From the NCBI GenBank assembly GCA_963929535.1, contig CAWVIZ010000002.1:1-45254 (forward strand): a DNA stretch of 45,254 nucleotides, written 5' to 3'. The first letter of the stretch is position 1. Every line of letters starts with the position of its first letter. The notes beneath the pieces are model-generated. The model was not told the DNA's origin, searched no databases, and saw only the letters and a list, made by a program, of their open reading frames with translations. Shown one piece after another: positions 24,117-32,810 of the stretch. The position numbers and the translations under genes are program-made. The stretch is from Pullilachnospira sp963929535 (lineage in GTDB: Bacteria > Bacillota > Clostridia > Lachnospirales > Lachnospiraceae).

Positions 24117-24920
24117 TCATACTTCCTTCTCATATGTCTTCAGATTTTTTCTGGCTTTCAGCTCTTCCAGTTCATCGAAGATCACCTCGTTAAGCACCTT
24201 GATGTACGTCCCCTTCATTCCGCTGGAACGGGACTCGATCACTCCGGCACTCTCAAACTTGCGCAGAGCGTTGACGATCACGGATCTGGTGATCCCCACA
24301 CGGTCCGCGATCTTGCTGGCCACCAGGATTCCCTCATCCCCATCCAGCTCATCGAAAATGTGGATGATGGCTTCCAGCTCGGAAAAAGAAAGTGTGCTGA
24401 ACGCCGACTTCACCACCTGGATCTTCCTGGCCTCCTCAGCGTTCTCCTCATTTACGGAGCGCATCATCTCCAGCCCTACCACTGTGGTGCCGTACTCACT
24501 CACAATGATATCCTCAATGTCATACTGATCTGTACTCCGGTACATAAATACAGTCCCCAGACGTTCCCCCGCAATATCAATGGGACTGATGATCGCGCGG
24601 TACTGGGTAATATGCTCGCCCTCAAAACCCAGCGTCTGAAGATTCACATTCTCCTTTGTGGACAGTACACTGAGAAATCTGTCATTCAGCAGCGGATCCA
24701 CATGACTTCCTACCTTATCCTCAATCAGTTCCGTAATCTCTTCCACGCCGGGGCAGAGACTGACGCCCAGAACCTTTCCCTTTTTACTGATCACCAGAAT
24801 GTTGGAATCCAGTGTTTCCATCATTACCTTGCAGATGTCATTAAATACAACCTTTGTCGAACTGTTATTATGTAACAGTTTATTGATTTTTCTGGTTTTA
24901 TCCAATAACTGTACGCTCAT
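24117..24920 (-). CDS. codY: GTP- and branched-chain-amino-acid-sensing repressor CodY
   Basis: 267 aa, full length. The N-terminal GAF-like domain (about 1-155) binds isoleucine/valine; the C-terminal winged helix (about 170-255) carries VASKIADRVGITRSVIVNAL and ESAGVIESRSSGMKGTYIKV, the typical CodY recognition helix and wing. It represses amino-acid uptake and synthesis genes when GTP and branched-chain amino acids are plentiful. Its place after topA and dprA matches other Firmicutes, although xerC and hslVU are absent here. It has its own promoter and terminator, and near-identical 237-bp repeats lie on both sides. Confidence 0.97.
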   Translation of the reverse strand: MSVQLLDKTRKINKLLHNNSSTKVVFNDICKVMMETLDSNILVISKKGKVLGVSLCPGVEEITELIEDKVGSHVDPLLNDRFLSVLSTKENVNLQTLGFEGEHITQYRAIISPIDIAGERLGTVFMYRSTDQYDIEDIIVSEYGTTVVGLEMMRSVNEENAEEARKIQVVKSAFSTLSFSELEAIIHIFDELDGDEGILVASKIADRVGITRSVIVNALRKFESAGVIESRSSGMKGTYIKVLNEVIFDELEELKARKNLKTYEKEV

Positions 24921-24975
24921 CTCTAGCTCCTTTCTGATCTTTTAAGTATTTTTACACACTATAATACTTTATCCT

Positions 24976-25004
24976 ATTGTATCATGGAATACTCATAATA
25001 TCAA
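24976..25004 (-). promoter_or_regulatory. Promoter of codY
   Basis: Minus strand: TTGATA (24999-25004), 17-bp spacer, TACAAT (24976-24981). An AGGAGC ribosome site precedes the start codon. Confidence 0.8.
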
Positions 25005-25026
25005 TACTATTTTCTTATTTTTTGCA

Positions 25027-25041
25027 TGTTTTCTGACTATT
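25027..25041. promoter_or_regulatory. Weak CodY-box-like site upstream of codY
   Basis: The 15-mer TGTTTTCTGACTATT matches the CodY box AATTTTCWGAAAATT at 11 of 15 positions. It lies about 25 bp upstream of the -35, which would allow autoregulation. The match is marginal in AT-rich sequence. Confidence 0.3.
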
Positions 25042-25118
25042 TATTTTTATACAGATATCGCTAAACTTCCGGCAGACTGAAAATACTTTACAAGAACAGC
25101 TGCCGTGCTGTCCGCGGG

Positions 25119-25355
25119 AGTCAAAGCCCCCGCAGCAAGCTACGGGGCATCAAACTTGCAGCATAGCAGAGCTGCGGGGTATCTGGTCTTCGCTTCGCTG
25201 CGGTCGGCGCTAACCGTGTGCCGCTGGCACACAGCGCCCCTCGCGGCAGGTCTCCTTTCCACTTTGGTCGGCGCTAAACGTGTGCCACCGGCACACAGCG
25301 CCGCCAAATGGACATGCAAGCATGTCCGCTTGGCTCGTTGCCCGCGGGAATAAAA
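25119..25355 (-). repeat. 237-bp structured repeat, copy B
   Basis: Direct-orientation partner of 23677-23913 (232 of 237 identical). On minus it begins exactly at the T run of the topA terminator and ends about 115 bp before the codY -35. It shows the same hairpin series as copy A. Confidence 0.9.
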
Positions 25356-25396
25356 ACCGGACAGATTTTCCGATTTCCCGAAAAACCCATCCGGTT
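25351..25396 (-). terminator. Terminator-like hairpin after topA
   Basis: Minus-strand AACCGGA ... TCCGGTT stem with a long loop, followed by TTTTATTC, which is also the first part of repeat copy B. Confidence 0.5.
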
Positions 25397-25524
25397 ATCC
25401 ATCTTCCATAAAAGCGCCAATTCTCAGCCTTCCGGCTCTTCTGTTCAAATGTGTATCCGCAAATCCCGCTTTAGCCAGTTTGGGACCTCTGCGGCCGGCA
25501 CACAGTCCGCTTTCTTTCTGTCAG

Positions 25525-27606
25525 CTATTTTGAACTTTCTGAATTTTTTGCCTCCACATAGCCGCAGTGTTCATCAGCGCACACCAGTTTATTTCCTTTT
25601 TCCACCATATAACCGCCGCACCTGGGACATTTTTTCTCCACCGGCCTGGGCCAGGACATGAAATCACACTCAGGATTATTCTCACAACCGTAATATCTCC
25701 GTCCCTTTTTGGTCTTTTTCTGAACAATCTCCCCGCCGCATTTGGGGCATTTCACACCGATCTTTTCCAGATACGGCTTGGTATTCCTGCAATCCGGAAA
25801 TCCGGGACAGGCCAGGAACCGGCCGTGAGGCCCGTACTTGATCACCATATTGCGGCCGCAGTTTTCGCAGATGACATCTGTCACCTCATCTTCGATCTTT
25901 ACTTCCTCCAGCTGTTTCTCCGCCTCTTCCACAGCTTCCTCCAGATCCGGATAGAAGTTCCTCACGATCACCTTCCAGTCCACTGTGCCGTCTCCCACCT
26001 TATCCAGCAGCGCCTCCAGATTGGCCGTAAAATTCACGTCCACAATACTGGGGAAGGCTTTCTTCATCATCTGGTTTACCACTTCACCCAGCTCTGTCAT
26101 ATACAGATTCTTCTGTTCCTTCACCACGTACCGTCTGGCAATGATGGTGGTGATGGTGGGCGCATACGTACTGGGCCGTCCGATCCCCAGTTCCTCCAGT
26201 GTCTTTACCAGGGATGCCTCCGTGTAATGAGCCGGGGGCTGGGTAAAATGCTGTTCGCTGTCAAAGCCGTCAAAGATCAGCTCCGTATCCTGGTCAATGC
26301 TGCGCACCGTGGTGGCAGTACCGCTTTTTTCCTCATCATCCAGGGCATACACTGATAAAAATCCGTCAAATGCCAGCTTGGAAGCCGCCACGGTAAAAAG
26401 ATACGGTCCTCCGGAGATTTTTACCGATGTGGTCTCATACAGAGCCGGCTTCATCCGGCTGGCCACAAACCGCTTCCAGATCAGCTGATACAGCCGGAAC
26501 TGGTCCCTGGACAGAGAATCCTTCATGGCCGCAGGTGTCCGTTTCACATCCGTAGGTCGGATCGCCTCATGGGCATCCTGTACCCTCCGGTCCTCTTTTT
26601 TCTTTGTTTCTCCCTCCGCCAGATATGGTTCTCCGTATTGATCCCGGATATAGTTCCTGGCCATCTCATCTGCTTCCTGAGAAATCCTGGTGGAGTCTGT
26701 ACGCAGATACGAGATCAGACCAACCGTGCCGTTCCCCTTGATGTCCACACCTTCATAAAGCTGCTGAGCCAGACGCATGGTTTTCTGGGTGGAAAAATTC
26801 AGGTTCTTGGCAGCCTCCTGCTGAAGCGTACTGGTGGTAAAGGGCAAAGGTGCTTTCTTGCTCCGCTCTCCCCGCTTCACGTCCGCCACCTGATAGGATA
26901 CACCTTCCAGCTCCTTCAGAATCTGATCCAGCTCCTCCTTGGAAGAGATACTCATCTTCTGCTTTTCTTTTCCGTAAAACTTGGCCACAAGAGGCTTCTT
27001 TTCTCCTGGTATCTTAAATTGGGCGTCCAGAGTCCAGTATTCCTCGGGGATAAATGCATTGATCTCTTCCTCCCTGTCCCCGATGATCCGAAGCGCCACA
27101 GACTGTACCCGCCCGGCGCTCAGTCCTCTCTTGATCTTTTTCCACAACAGCGGGCTGATACGGTATCCCACCATCCGGTCCAGCATCCTTCTGGCCTGCT
27201 GTTCATTCACCAGGTTCATATCGATGTCCCTGGCATGCTTGATGGATTCCTTCACTGCGGATTTTGTGATCTCATTGAAGGTGATCCTGCGCATTTTCTT
27301 TTCATCCAGGTTCAGAGCCTTGGACAAATGCCAGGAAATCGCCTCCCCCTCCCGGTCAGGGTCGGTGGCCAGATAAACCTTGTCCGCCTTCTTTGCGGAC
27401 TTTCTAAGCCCGGCCAACAGTTCTCCCTTTCCCCGGATGGTAATATATTTGGGCTCGTAATCGTTGGCCACGTCAAAGCCCAGCTGACTTTTGGGCATAT
27501 CCCGCACATGTCCGTTGGAAGCCGCCACTTCATAATTGCTTCCCAGAAACTTCTTAACGGTTTTCACCTTTGCCGGGGACTCCACAATCACAAGATATTT
27601 TGCCAA
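25525..27606 (-). CDS. topA: DNA topoisomerase I
   Basis: 693 aa. Relaxes negative supercoils (type IA). The Toprim domain carries VIVESPAK and TDPDREGEAISWH (metal-binding acidic triad); the catalytic tyrosine is in LISYLRTDSTRIS (about residue 300). The C-terminus holds three zinc ribbons with CXXC pairs: CENCGRN ... CPGFPDC, CPKCGGE ... CENNPEC and CPRCGGY ... CADEHC (about 575-683). Lies 128 bp after dprA, as in many Firmicutes. Start MAKYLVIVESPAK is standard. Confidence 0.97.
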   Translation of the reverse strand: MAKYLVIVESPAKVKTVKKFLGSNYEVAASNGHVRDMPKSQLGFDVANDYEPKYITIRGKGELLAGLRKSAKKADKVYLATDPDREGEAISWHLSKALNLDEKKMRRITFNEITKSAVKESIKHARDIDMNLVNEQQARRMLDRMVGYRISPLLWKKIKRGLSAGRVQSVALRIIGDREEEINAFIPEEYWTLDAQFKIPGEKKPLVAKFYGKEKQKMSISSKEELDQILKELEGVSYQVADVKRGERSKKAPLPFTTSTLQQEAAKNLNFSTQKTMRLAQQLYEGVDIKGNGTVGLISYLRTDSTRISQEADEMARNYIRDQYGEPYLAEGETKKKEDRRVQDAHEAIRPTDVKRTPAAMKDSLSRDQFRLYQLIWKRFVASRMKPALYETTSVKISGGPYLFTVAASKLAFDGFLSVYALDDEEKSGTATTVRSIDQDTELIFDGFDSEQHFTQPPAHYTEASLVKTLEELGIGRPSTYAPTITTIIARRYVVKEQKNLYMTELGEVVNQMMKKAFPSIVDVNFTANLEALLDKVGDGTVDWKVIVRNFYPDLEEAVEEAEKQLEEVKIEDEVTDVICENCGRNMVIKYGPHGRFLACPGFPDCRNTKPYLEKIGVKCPKCGGEIVQKKTKKGRRYYGCENNPECDFMSWPRPVEKKCPRCGGYMVEKGNKLVCADEHCGYVEAKNSESSK

Positions 27607-27734
27607 TGTCTTCCTCCTGTCCGCCGCGTTTTCTGTTCCCTTTCCACAGACGCGGCTTCTCGCTTCTATACCTTTCTGTCTTTCCTGTTCTGTCTTCTCT
27701 CCGGTATTCGGAGAGGATGTCCGGACCGCTTACT

Positions 27735-28619
27735 TCATACTCGAATATAACTGTTTTTCCAGATTTCTTTCGCTTTCCCTGCCAGCTCCAGATGCAGAAG
27801 AGCGCTCATCAGACTTCCTGTATTCAGTCCTGTCTCTTCCTGAAGCTGACCCACCGTTTTCGGGTCCAAACCGAGACAACTATACACCAAATTATCCTCG
27901 CTTGCAAGTCCCAATCCCGGAATTTCTCCGTCAAATTCTGTTTTCTCTCTTTTGGGAGCCGTCCATCCCATCTCCTCCAGAACCGCTTCCGGACGCCAGG
28001 CAATGGCGGCTCCCTGGGAGATCAGACGGTTTGTTCCCTCGCTCAGAACATCTCCTGCCCGGCCTGGAACTGCCAGCACCGTTCTTCCCTGTTCCAGAGC
28101 ACAGTCCGCAGTGATCAGGGAACCGCTGCGTTCCCTGGCCTCCACCACCAGCACCGCATCCGCCAGTGCGCTGATCAGACGGTTTCTTCTGGGGAAATGC
28201 CAGGCCAGCGGCTTTTCCCCCGGCCCGAATTCGGACACGATCCCTCCCCTTTCCTTCAGTGTTTCATACAGTTTTCTGTGGGAGCCGGGATAACAGACAT
28301 CCGCCCCGCTGCCCAGAACCGCAAACGTATCCGCTCCTGCGGCCAGTGCTCCCTGATGAGCGGCTCCGTCCACTCCCAAAGCCATGCCGCTGATGATCTG
28401 AATTCCCATGCCCCCCAGGATCCGGGCAAACTCATAAGCCACATTTCTTCCGTAGGGGCTGCACATCCTGGCCCCCACAATCGCCAGCGACGGACGTCCG
28501 TCCTCCGGGAGCCGCCCAATGCAGTATAACCGCCGCGGCAGGTTCCCGACCTGCTGCAGCCGTCTGGGATAATCTCCCGGAACAATCTCATACATTTTTC
28601 CTTTGCTGTTTTCTTTCAT
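27735..28619 (-). CDS. dprA: DNA-processing protein DprA
   Basis: 294 aa from ATG 28619, which shares ATGA with the comM stop; an upstream ATG inside comM is less likely. The Rossmann-like core has the signatures IVGARMCSPYG, SGMALGVDGAAHQGAL, AVLGSGADVCYP, SEFGPGEKPLAWHFPRRNRLIS and ERSGSLITADCALEQGRTVLAVPG. A C-terminal winged helix (about 235-285, LGLDPKTVGQLQEETGL) follows. It loads RecA onto incoming single-stranded DNA in transformation. The N-terminal SAM-like part of longer DprA proteins is reduced. Coupled to comM. Confidence 0.95.
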   Translation of the reverse strand: MKENSKGKMYEIVPGDYPRRLQQVGNLPRRLYCIGRLPEDGRPSLAIVGARMCSPYGRNVAYEFARILGGMGIQIISGMALGVDGAAHQGALAAGADTFAVLGSGADVCYPGSHRKLYETLKERGGIVSEFGPGEKPLAWHFPRRNRLISALADAVLVVEARERSGSLITADCALEQGRTVLAVPGRAGDVLSEGTNRLISQGAAIAWRPEAVLEEMGWTAPKREKTEFDGEIPGLGLASEDNLVYSCLGLDPKTVGQLQEETGLNTGSLMSALLHLELAGKAKEIWKNSYIRV

Positions 28620-30151
28620 GTCCCCATCCCCCAATACGCTTTATCAATGGTCCTGTAGCTGACGGCTTCTGCCATATGTTCCTCTTTTATCAGCCTGCTT
28701 CCCGCCAGATCCGCCGCCGTTCTGGCCGTCCGGAGAATCCGGTGGCAGGCCCGGGCGCTGAGCTGAAGCCTTCCGAATGCCGCCTCTAAAAGCCGTTCAG
28801 CTTCCCTGTCGGTCTCACAGTAACGGGAAATCTTGTCTGCGGGGATCTCTCCGTTAAACTGAAAATCCTCTTTGGAAAACCGTTCTTCCTGTATCCTTCT
28901 GGCCTTCTCCACCAGAATTTTCATGGAATCCGAGTTCATCCCCCCTTCTCCCTGATTCCCCCGGATCTCCCCATAGCTGGGACTGTCCGTAGCAGCGCAC
29001 AGATCGATCCGGTCCATCAGCGGCCGGCTCAGTTTGCCCAGATATCTGCTGATATCCATGGGGCTACAGACGCACCGGTTCATATCCGGATAATATCCGC
29101 AGGGACAGGGATTCATGGCCGCCACCAGCAGAAATCCCGCGGGGAACCGGAACCGTCCTCCAACCCTGGCGATCCAGATCTCCCGGTCCTCCAGAGGCTG
29201 CCGCAGAAGTTCCAGGCTCCTTCTGTCCATCTCGGGAATTTCATCCAGAAACAACACCCCTCTGTGCGCCAGGGAAATCTCCCCCGGCACCGGAATCCGG
29301 CCCCCTCCCGCCAATGCCTGAGGCGAGACGGTATGGTGCGGTGCCCGGAATGGACGGTGGGTGATCAGAGACTGTTCCCTGGACAGCAGACCTGCCGCGC
29401 TGTAGATTCTGGTAAGCTCCAGGGCTTCCTCCCGGGTAAGCGGCGGAAGAATCCCGCACAGTCTTTTGGCGATCATGGTCTTTCCGGATCCGGGAGGTCC
29501 TGCCAAAAGCAGATTATGAAAACCTGCCGCCGCCAGGAGCGCCGCCCGCCTGGCGCTCTCCTGCCCCCTTACATCGGCAAAGTCCGGCCACTGTTCTTCC
29601 TGGATTTCCCCTATCTCTATATGTGGCATTGGGGCCTCCCATTCCCTCTTTCTGACCAATTTGATAAAAGCTCCCAGGGACTTTGCGCCGAATACCGGGA
29701 ATCCCACAGCCAATGCCTCCCGCAGATTATCATCCGGCACAACACAGGCCCTGCAGCCCATCCTTTTGGCCTGCCATACCATGGACAGTATACCCCGGAT
29801 GCCATGAATCCTGCCGTCCAGTCCCAGTTCACCGGCTACCATCACATCTCTGAGAGCCCCCTGGGGAAGTCTCTCCAGAGCCTCCAGGAGCGCCGCCGCA
29901 ATAGGCAGATCGAAACCAGTCCCCGACTTTGGGAGATCTCCTGGGGACAGGTTGACCGTAATCTTCCTGGGCGGGAAGACCACTTTCTGATTTTTCAGGG
30001 CAGTGCGCACCCGATCCAGGGCTTCCCGCACCTGACTGCTCACATAACCCACCATATAGAATCCGGGAAGACCGTCGCTCAGATCCACCTCCACCCGGAC
30101 AGGAACTGCCTCCAGTCCCATAAGATACGCAGATAGTACATTTGTATACAT
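28616..30151 (-). CDS. comM: ComM/YifB family AAA+ ATPase (Mg-chelatase-like)
   Basis: 511 aa, the family's usual length. ATG 30151 follows AAGGAG with 9-nt spacing; the frame stays open for 170 more codons upstream but that part overlaps sigK on the other strand and is not coding. The N-terminal Lon-protease-like fold (MGLEAVPVRVEVDLSDGLPGF) precedes Walker A LLAGPPGSGKTMIAKR (about 206), Walker B GVLFLDEIPEM and the C-terminal Mg_chelatase_C part. In Vibrio and Haemophilus ComM is a branch-migration helicase for recombination in transformation. Together with DprA it suggests retained natural competence functions. Confidence 0.93.
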   Translation of the reverse strand: MYTNVLSAYLMGLEAVPVRVEVDLSDGLPGFYMVGYVSSQVREALDRVRTALKNQKVVFPPRKITVNLSPGDLPKSGTGFDLPIAAALLEALERLPQGALRDVMVAGELGLDGRIHGIRGILSMVWQAKRMGCRACVVPDDNLREALAVGFPVFGAKSLGAFIKLVRKREWEAPMPHIEIGEIQEEQWPDFADVRGQESARRAALLAAAGFHNLLLAGPPGSGKTMIAKRLCGILPPLTREEALELTRIYSAAGLLSREQSLITHRPFRAPHHTVSPQALAGGGRIPVPGEISLAHRGVLFLDEIPEMDRRSLELLRQPLEDREIWIARVGGRFRFPAGFLLVAAMNPCPCGYYPDMNRCVCSPMDISRYLGKLSRPLMDRIDLCAATDSPSYGEIRGNQGEGGMNSDSMKILVEKARRIQEERFSKEDFQFNGEIPADKISRYCETDREAERLLEAAFGRLQLSARACHRILRTARTAADLAGSRLIKEEHMAEAVSYRTIDKAYWGMGT

Positions 30152-30248
30152 GACATATTTCTCCTTTATATTTTGATTCTGCAATCCGCCGTCCTCCGGT
30201 ATCATTTTGCCATGGACGGCACTGTTACTATATTTTTGTTGGAAAAGC

Positions 30249-30275
30249 ACGAATGACAGATTGGAACATAGAATA
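30249..30275 (+). promoter_or_regulatory. Candidate sigma-K-type promoter of sigK
   Basis: AC (30249-30250), 16-bp spacer, CATAGAATA (30267-30275), which fits the Bacillus sigma-K pattern AC-N16/17-CATANNNTA. It lies 27 bp before the start codon, pointing to autoregulation in the mother cell. Confidence 0.5.
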
Positions 30276-30301
30276 GAATAAATCCCCTTTGAGGTGCCGG
30301 C

Positions 30302-30928
30302 TTGAAAACATTTCAGAAGCCCCTTACATTGGAGGAAGAAAAATATTATCTCCAGAGATACCGGGAAGGTGATTTGGAAGCCCGAAATATTCTCATCGAA
30401 CGGAACCTCCGGCTGGTAGCACATGTGATAAAAAAATATCAAGGACTGGATGAGGAACTGGACGATCTGATCTCCATTGGCACCATCGGGCTGATCAAGG
30501 CCGTTTCCACCTTTGATCCCGCAAAGGGAAGCCGGCTGGCCACCTATGCCGCCCGGTGCATTGACAATGAGCTGCTGATGATGCTCCGGAGCAGGAAAAA
30601 ATTTTCCAGAGAAGTGTCGCTCTATGAGCCCATCGGAACGGATAAAGAAGGAAATGAAATTCATCTGTTGGATATTATAGAAGGAAATGAAACCGATATT
30701 ACCGAAAAATGTATGCGGAAAGAAGACATCCGCCGGCTGTACCAGCTTCTGGATCAGGTACTGACACCTGTGGAATTCGATGTGCTGAAATACCGGTACG
30801 GTCTGTTTGGGGAAAAGGAAATGACACAGCGGGTGATCGGGAAACGGCTGGGAATCAGCCGCTCCTACGTCTCCCGAATTGAAAAAAATGCAGTTCTAAA
30901 GCTCCGGAACAGTTTCTTTCCGGCGTAA
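30302..30928 (+). CDS. sigK: RNA polymerase sporulation sigma factor, SigK type
   Basis: 208 aa. Starts with TTG at 30302, supported by GAGGTG 5 nt upstream; an in-frame TGA four codons before it rules out an N-terminal pro-sequence. Region 2 has ARNILIERNLRLVAHVIKKY, DLISIGTIGLIKAV and RLATYAARCIDNELLM; region 4 ends in a helix-turn-helix, QRVIGKRLGISRSYVSRIEKN. These match SigK/SigE proteins, and SigK best because of the missing pro-region and the conserved LYEPIGTDKEGNEIHLLDI. No skin element interrupts it. The 3' end overlaps trhP on the opposite strand by 33 bp. Confidence 0.85.
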   Translation: MKTFQKPLTLEEEKYYLQRYREGDLEARNILIERNLRLVAHVIKKYQGLDEELDDLISIGTIGLIKAVSTFDPAKGSRLATYAARCIDNELLMMLRSRKKFSREVSLYEPIGTDKEGNEIHLLDIIEGNETDITEKCMRKEDIRRLYQLLDQVLTPVEFDVLKYRYGLFGEKEMTQRVIGKRLGISRSYVSRIEKNAVLKLRNSFFPA

Positions 30929-32134
30929 GATATCAAAGGGCTCCAGTTCCATTCCCAGATCAATGTAAAGGATCTGTTTGGGATGCGGAGCGCTCTCCAT
31001 ACGATTCCCCTCCTCATCCCGGATGCTCTTCACCGTTGCCTCTATATTCTCTCCGTTGGGCTTCATCACCTCGATGAGCTCACCCACGGAGAACTTATTT
31101 CTCTGGGAAATCTGATAATGTCCCTGTTCATCCGGCTGCCCAACGATCCCCAGATAGGTATATTCCTTAATATACGTGTTGCTGTCGTAGATCTGCGCTT
31201 CCTTGTCAGGCTTTCCATAAAAAAATCCTGTGGTGAACTGCCGATAAGTGCAGTTGGAGATCTGATCCCGATACCAGGGAAGATTCTCCTGGTACAGTGC
31301 CGGGTCTTTCAGATAGTCGTCGATGGCCTTTCGGTACGTCCGGGCCACCGTCGCTACATAAAGCGCCGTTTTCATCCGCCCTTCGATCTTCAGACTGTCA
31401 ATACCTGAATTTATCAGGTCCGGGATATGCTCGATCATGCAAAGATCCTTGGAATTGAAAATGAACGTTCCCCGCTCATTCTCCAGCACCGGCATATATT
31501 CTCCCGGCCTGCTCTCTTCCACCAGCGCGTATTTCCAGCGGCATGGATGGGTGCAGGCGCCCTGGTTCGCGTCTCTTCCGGTAAGGAAGTTGGACAGCAG
31601 GCAGCGGCCGGAATAGGAGATGCACATGGCGCCGTGTACAAAGGTCTCGATCTCCAGCTCCTCCGGGATCCTGCTTCTGATCTCCCGGATTTCCTCCAGA
31701 GACAGCTCTCTGGCCGATACCACCCGCTTTGCCCCCTGCCGGTACCAGAAGAGAAAAGTACCGTAATTGGTATTATTGGCCTGGGTGCTGATATGTACCT
31801 CGATCTCGGGGCAAACTTCCCGGGCAATATCAAACACTCCGGGATCGGAAATGATCAGAGCATCCGGTCCGATTTCCCGAAGCTCCTGAAAATATTCTCT
31901 TACTCCCTCCAGATCCCCGTTATGGGCCAGGATATTGGCAGTCACATATACCTTCACCCCCCGCTGGTGTGCAAAGGCAATGCCCTCCCGCATCTCCTCC
32001 ATGGAAAAATTCTTTGCCTTGGCCCGCAGACCAAAGGCTTCCCCGCCGATATATACCGCATCCGCGCCGAAGATAACCGCCACCTTCAGCACTTCCAGAC
32101 TGCTGGCAGGAACCAGTAATTCCGGAACTCTCAT
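30896..32134 (-). CDS. trhP: U32 family tRNA uridine-34 hydroxylase TrhP-like
   Basis: 412 aa from ATG 32134 (AGGAG, 7-nt spacing). The N-terminal TIM-barrel-like part begins PELLVPASSLEVLKVAVIFGADAVY. A Cys cluster (MCISYSGRC ... GACTHPCRW, about 176-205) is the set thought to hold an iron-sulfur centre in U32 proteins. E. coli TrhP and B. subtilis TrhP1/P2 (YrrN/YrrO) make 5-hydroxyuridine at tRNA position 34 from prephenate-linked chemistry. Here a single protein directly follows trmR, whose product methylates that hydroxyl to 5-methoxyuridine. Formerly called peptidase U32. Confidence 0.9.
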   Translation of the reverse strand: MRVPELLVPASSLEVLKVAVIFGADAVYIGGEAFGLRAKAKNFSMEEMREGIAFAHQRGVKVYVTANILAHNGDLEGVREYFQELREIGPDALIISDPGVFDIAREVCPEIEVHISTQANNTNYGTFLFWYRQGAKRVVSARELSLEEIREIRSRIPEELEIETFVHGAMCISYSGRCLLSNFLTGRDANQGACTHPCRWKYALVEESRPGEYMPVLENERGTFIFNSKDLCMIEHIPDLINSGIDSLKIEGRMKTALYVATVARTYRKAIDDYLKDPALYQENLPWYRDQISNCTYRQFTTGFFYGKPDKEAQIYDSNTYIKEYTYLGIVGQPDEQGHYQISQRNKFSVGELIEVMKPNGENIEATVKSIRDEEGNRMESAPHPKQILYIDLGMELEPFDILRRKETVPEL

Positions 32135-32144
32135 CAATGATCTC

Positions 32145-32810
32145 CTATCGTTTCTCTCCGGCGTTCTCCTGCCGCCGGGTACTGACCGCCACCCCGTCTC
32201 CCAGAGGAATCAGGGAGGTGACAAGCTGTTCATGATGCTTCAGCTCATACAGATACTGGCGCATCCGTTTGTAAATCGTCCTGTTCCGCCGCTCCACAGC
32301 AAAATGGGACTGGATAATATCCCCCTCCTGCAGCACATTGTCCGATACCAGGATTCCTCCCGGCCGCAGAACGCGCAGCACCTGGGGCAGAAAATGAAGA
32401 TACTGACCCTTCGCCGCATCCATAAAGATGAGATCAAAGGGTCCTTCCAATGTTTTCAGTATATCCTCCGCATCGCCGGCCAGAAGGGTGATCTGATCCT
32501 CCCTTCCTGCCCTCCGGAAATTCTCCCGGGCGATGGGAATTCTCTTTTCGTAATTTTCAATGGTAACGATCTGGCAGCCCGCAGGAGCGTACTCACACAT
32601 CAGCAGCGCGGAAAACCCCACCGCTGTTCCCACTTCCAGGATCCTTGCGGGCTTGAAAGCCGCCAGAAGGAACTTCAGAAAACTCTGCATCTCCCTGCGG
32701 ATGATCGGCACATGGTCCGCCTTCGCCTGCCGCTCCAGCGCTTCCAGAAAAGGCGTATGCCCCTCATCCAGGGAATTGATGTATGTCACCATCCGTTCAT
32801 CCACTATCAT
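32145..32810 (-). CDS. trmR: O-methyltransferase, TrmR type (tRNA 5-hydroxyuridine methyltransferase)
   Basis: 221 aa. Rossmann methyltransferase with ILEVGTAVGFSALLM (SAM motif I, about residues 57-71), VTIENYEKR and the metal-binding DLIFMDAAKGQY (about 125-136) and VSDNVLQEG (about 155-163). This catechol-O-methyltransferase-like family contains B. subtilis TrmR (YrrM), which makes 5-methoxyuridine at tRNA position 34. Coupled by ATGA to the mltG-like gene upstream and 10 bp before trhP, in the same order as Bacillus yrrL-yrrM-yrrN. Confidence 0.88.
   Translation of the reverse strand: MIVDERMVTYINSLDEGHTPFLEALERQAKADHVPIIRREMQSFLKFLLAAFKPARILEVGTAVGFSALLMCEYAPAGCQIVTIENYEKRIPIARENFRRAGREDQITLLAGDAEDILKTLEGPFDLIFMDAAKGQYLHFLPQVLRVLRPGGILVSDNVLQEGDIIQSHFAVERRNRTIYKRMRQYLYELKHHEQLVTSLIPLGDGVAVSTRRQENAGEKR

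Noticed and set aside
23663..25353. Matching 82-codon plus-strand frames in the two 237-bp repeats, which might be a repeated gene
   Set aside because: Different start codons, no ribosome sites, and the five differences give two amino-acid changes and only one silent change, which does not suggest selection on protein. Hairpin structure explains the sequence better.
30152..30664. N-terminal extension of ComM by about 170 residues
   Set aside because: It overlaps sigK antisense, has no homology to the family, and a good ribosome site lies before ATG 30151.
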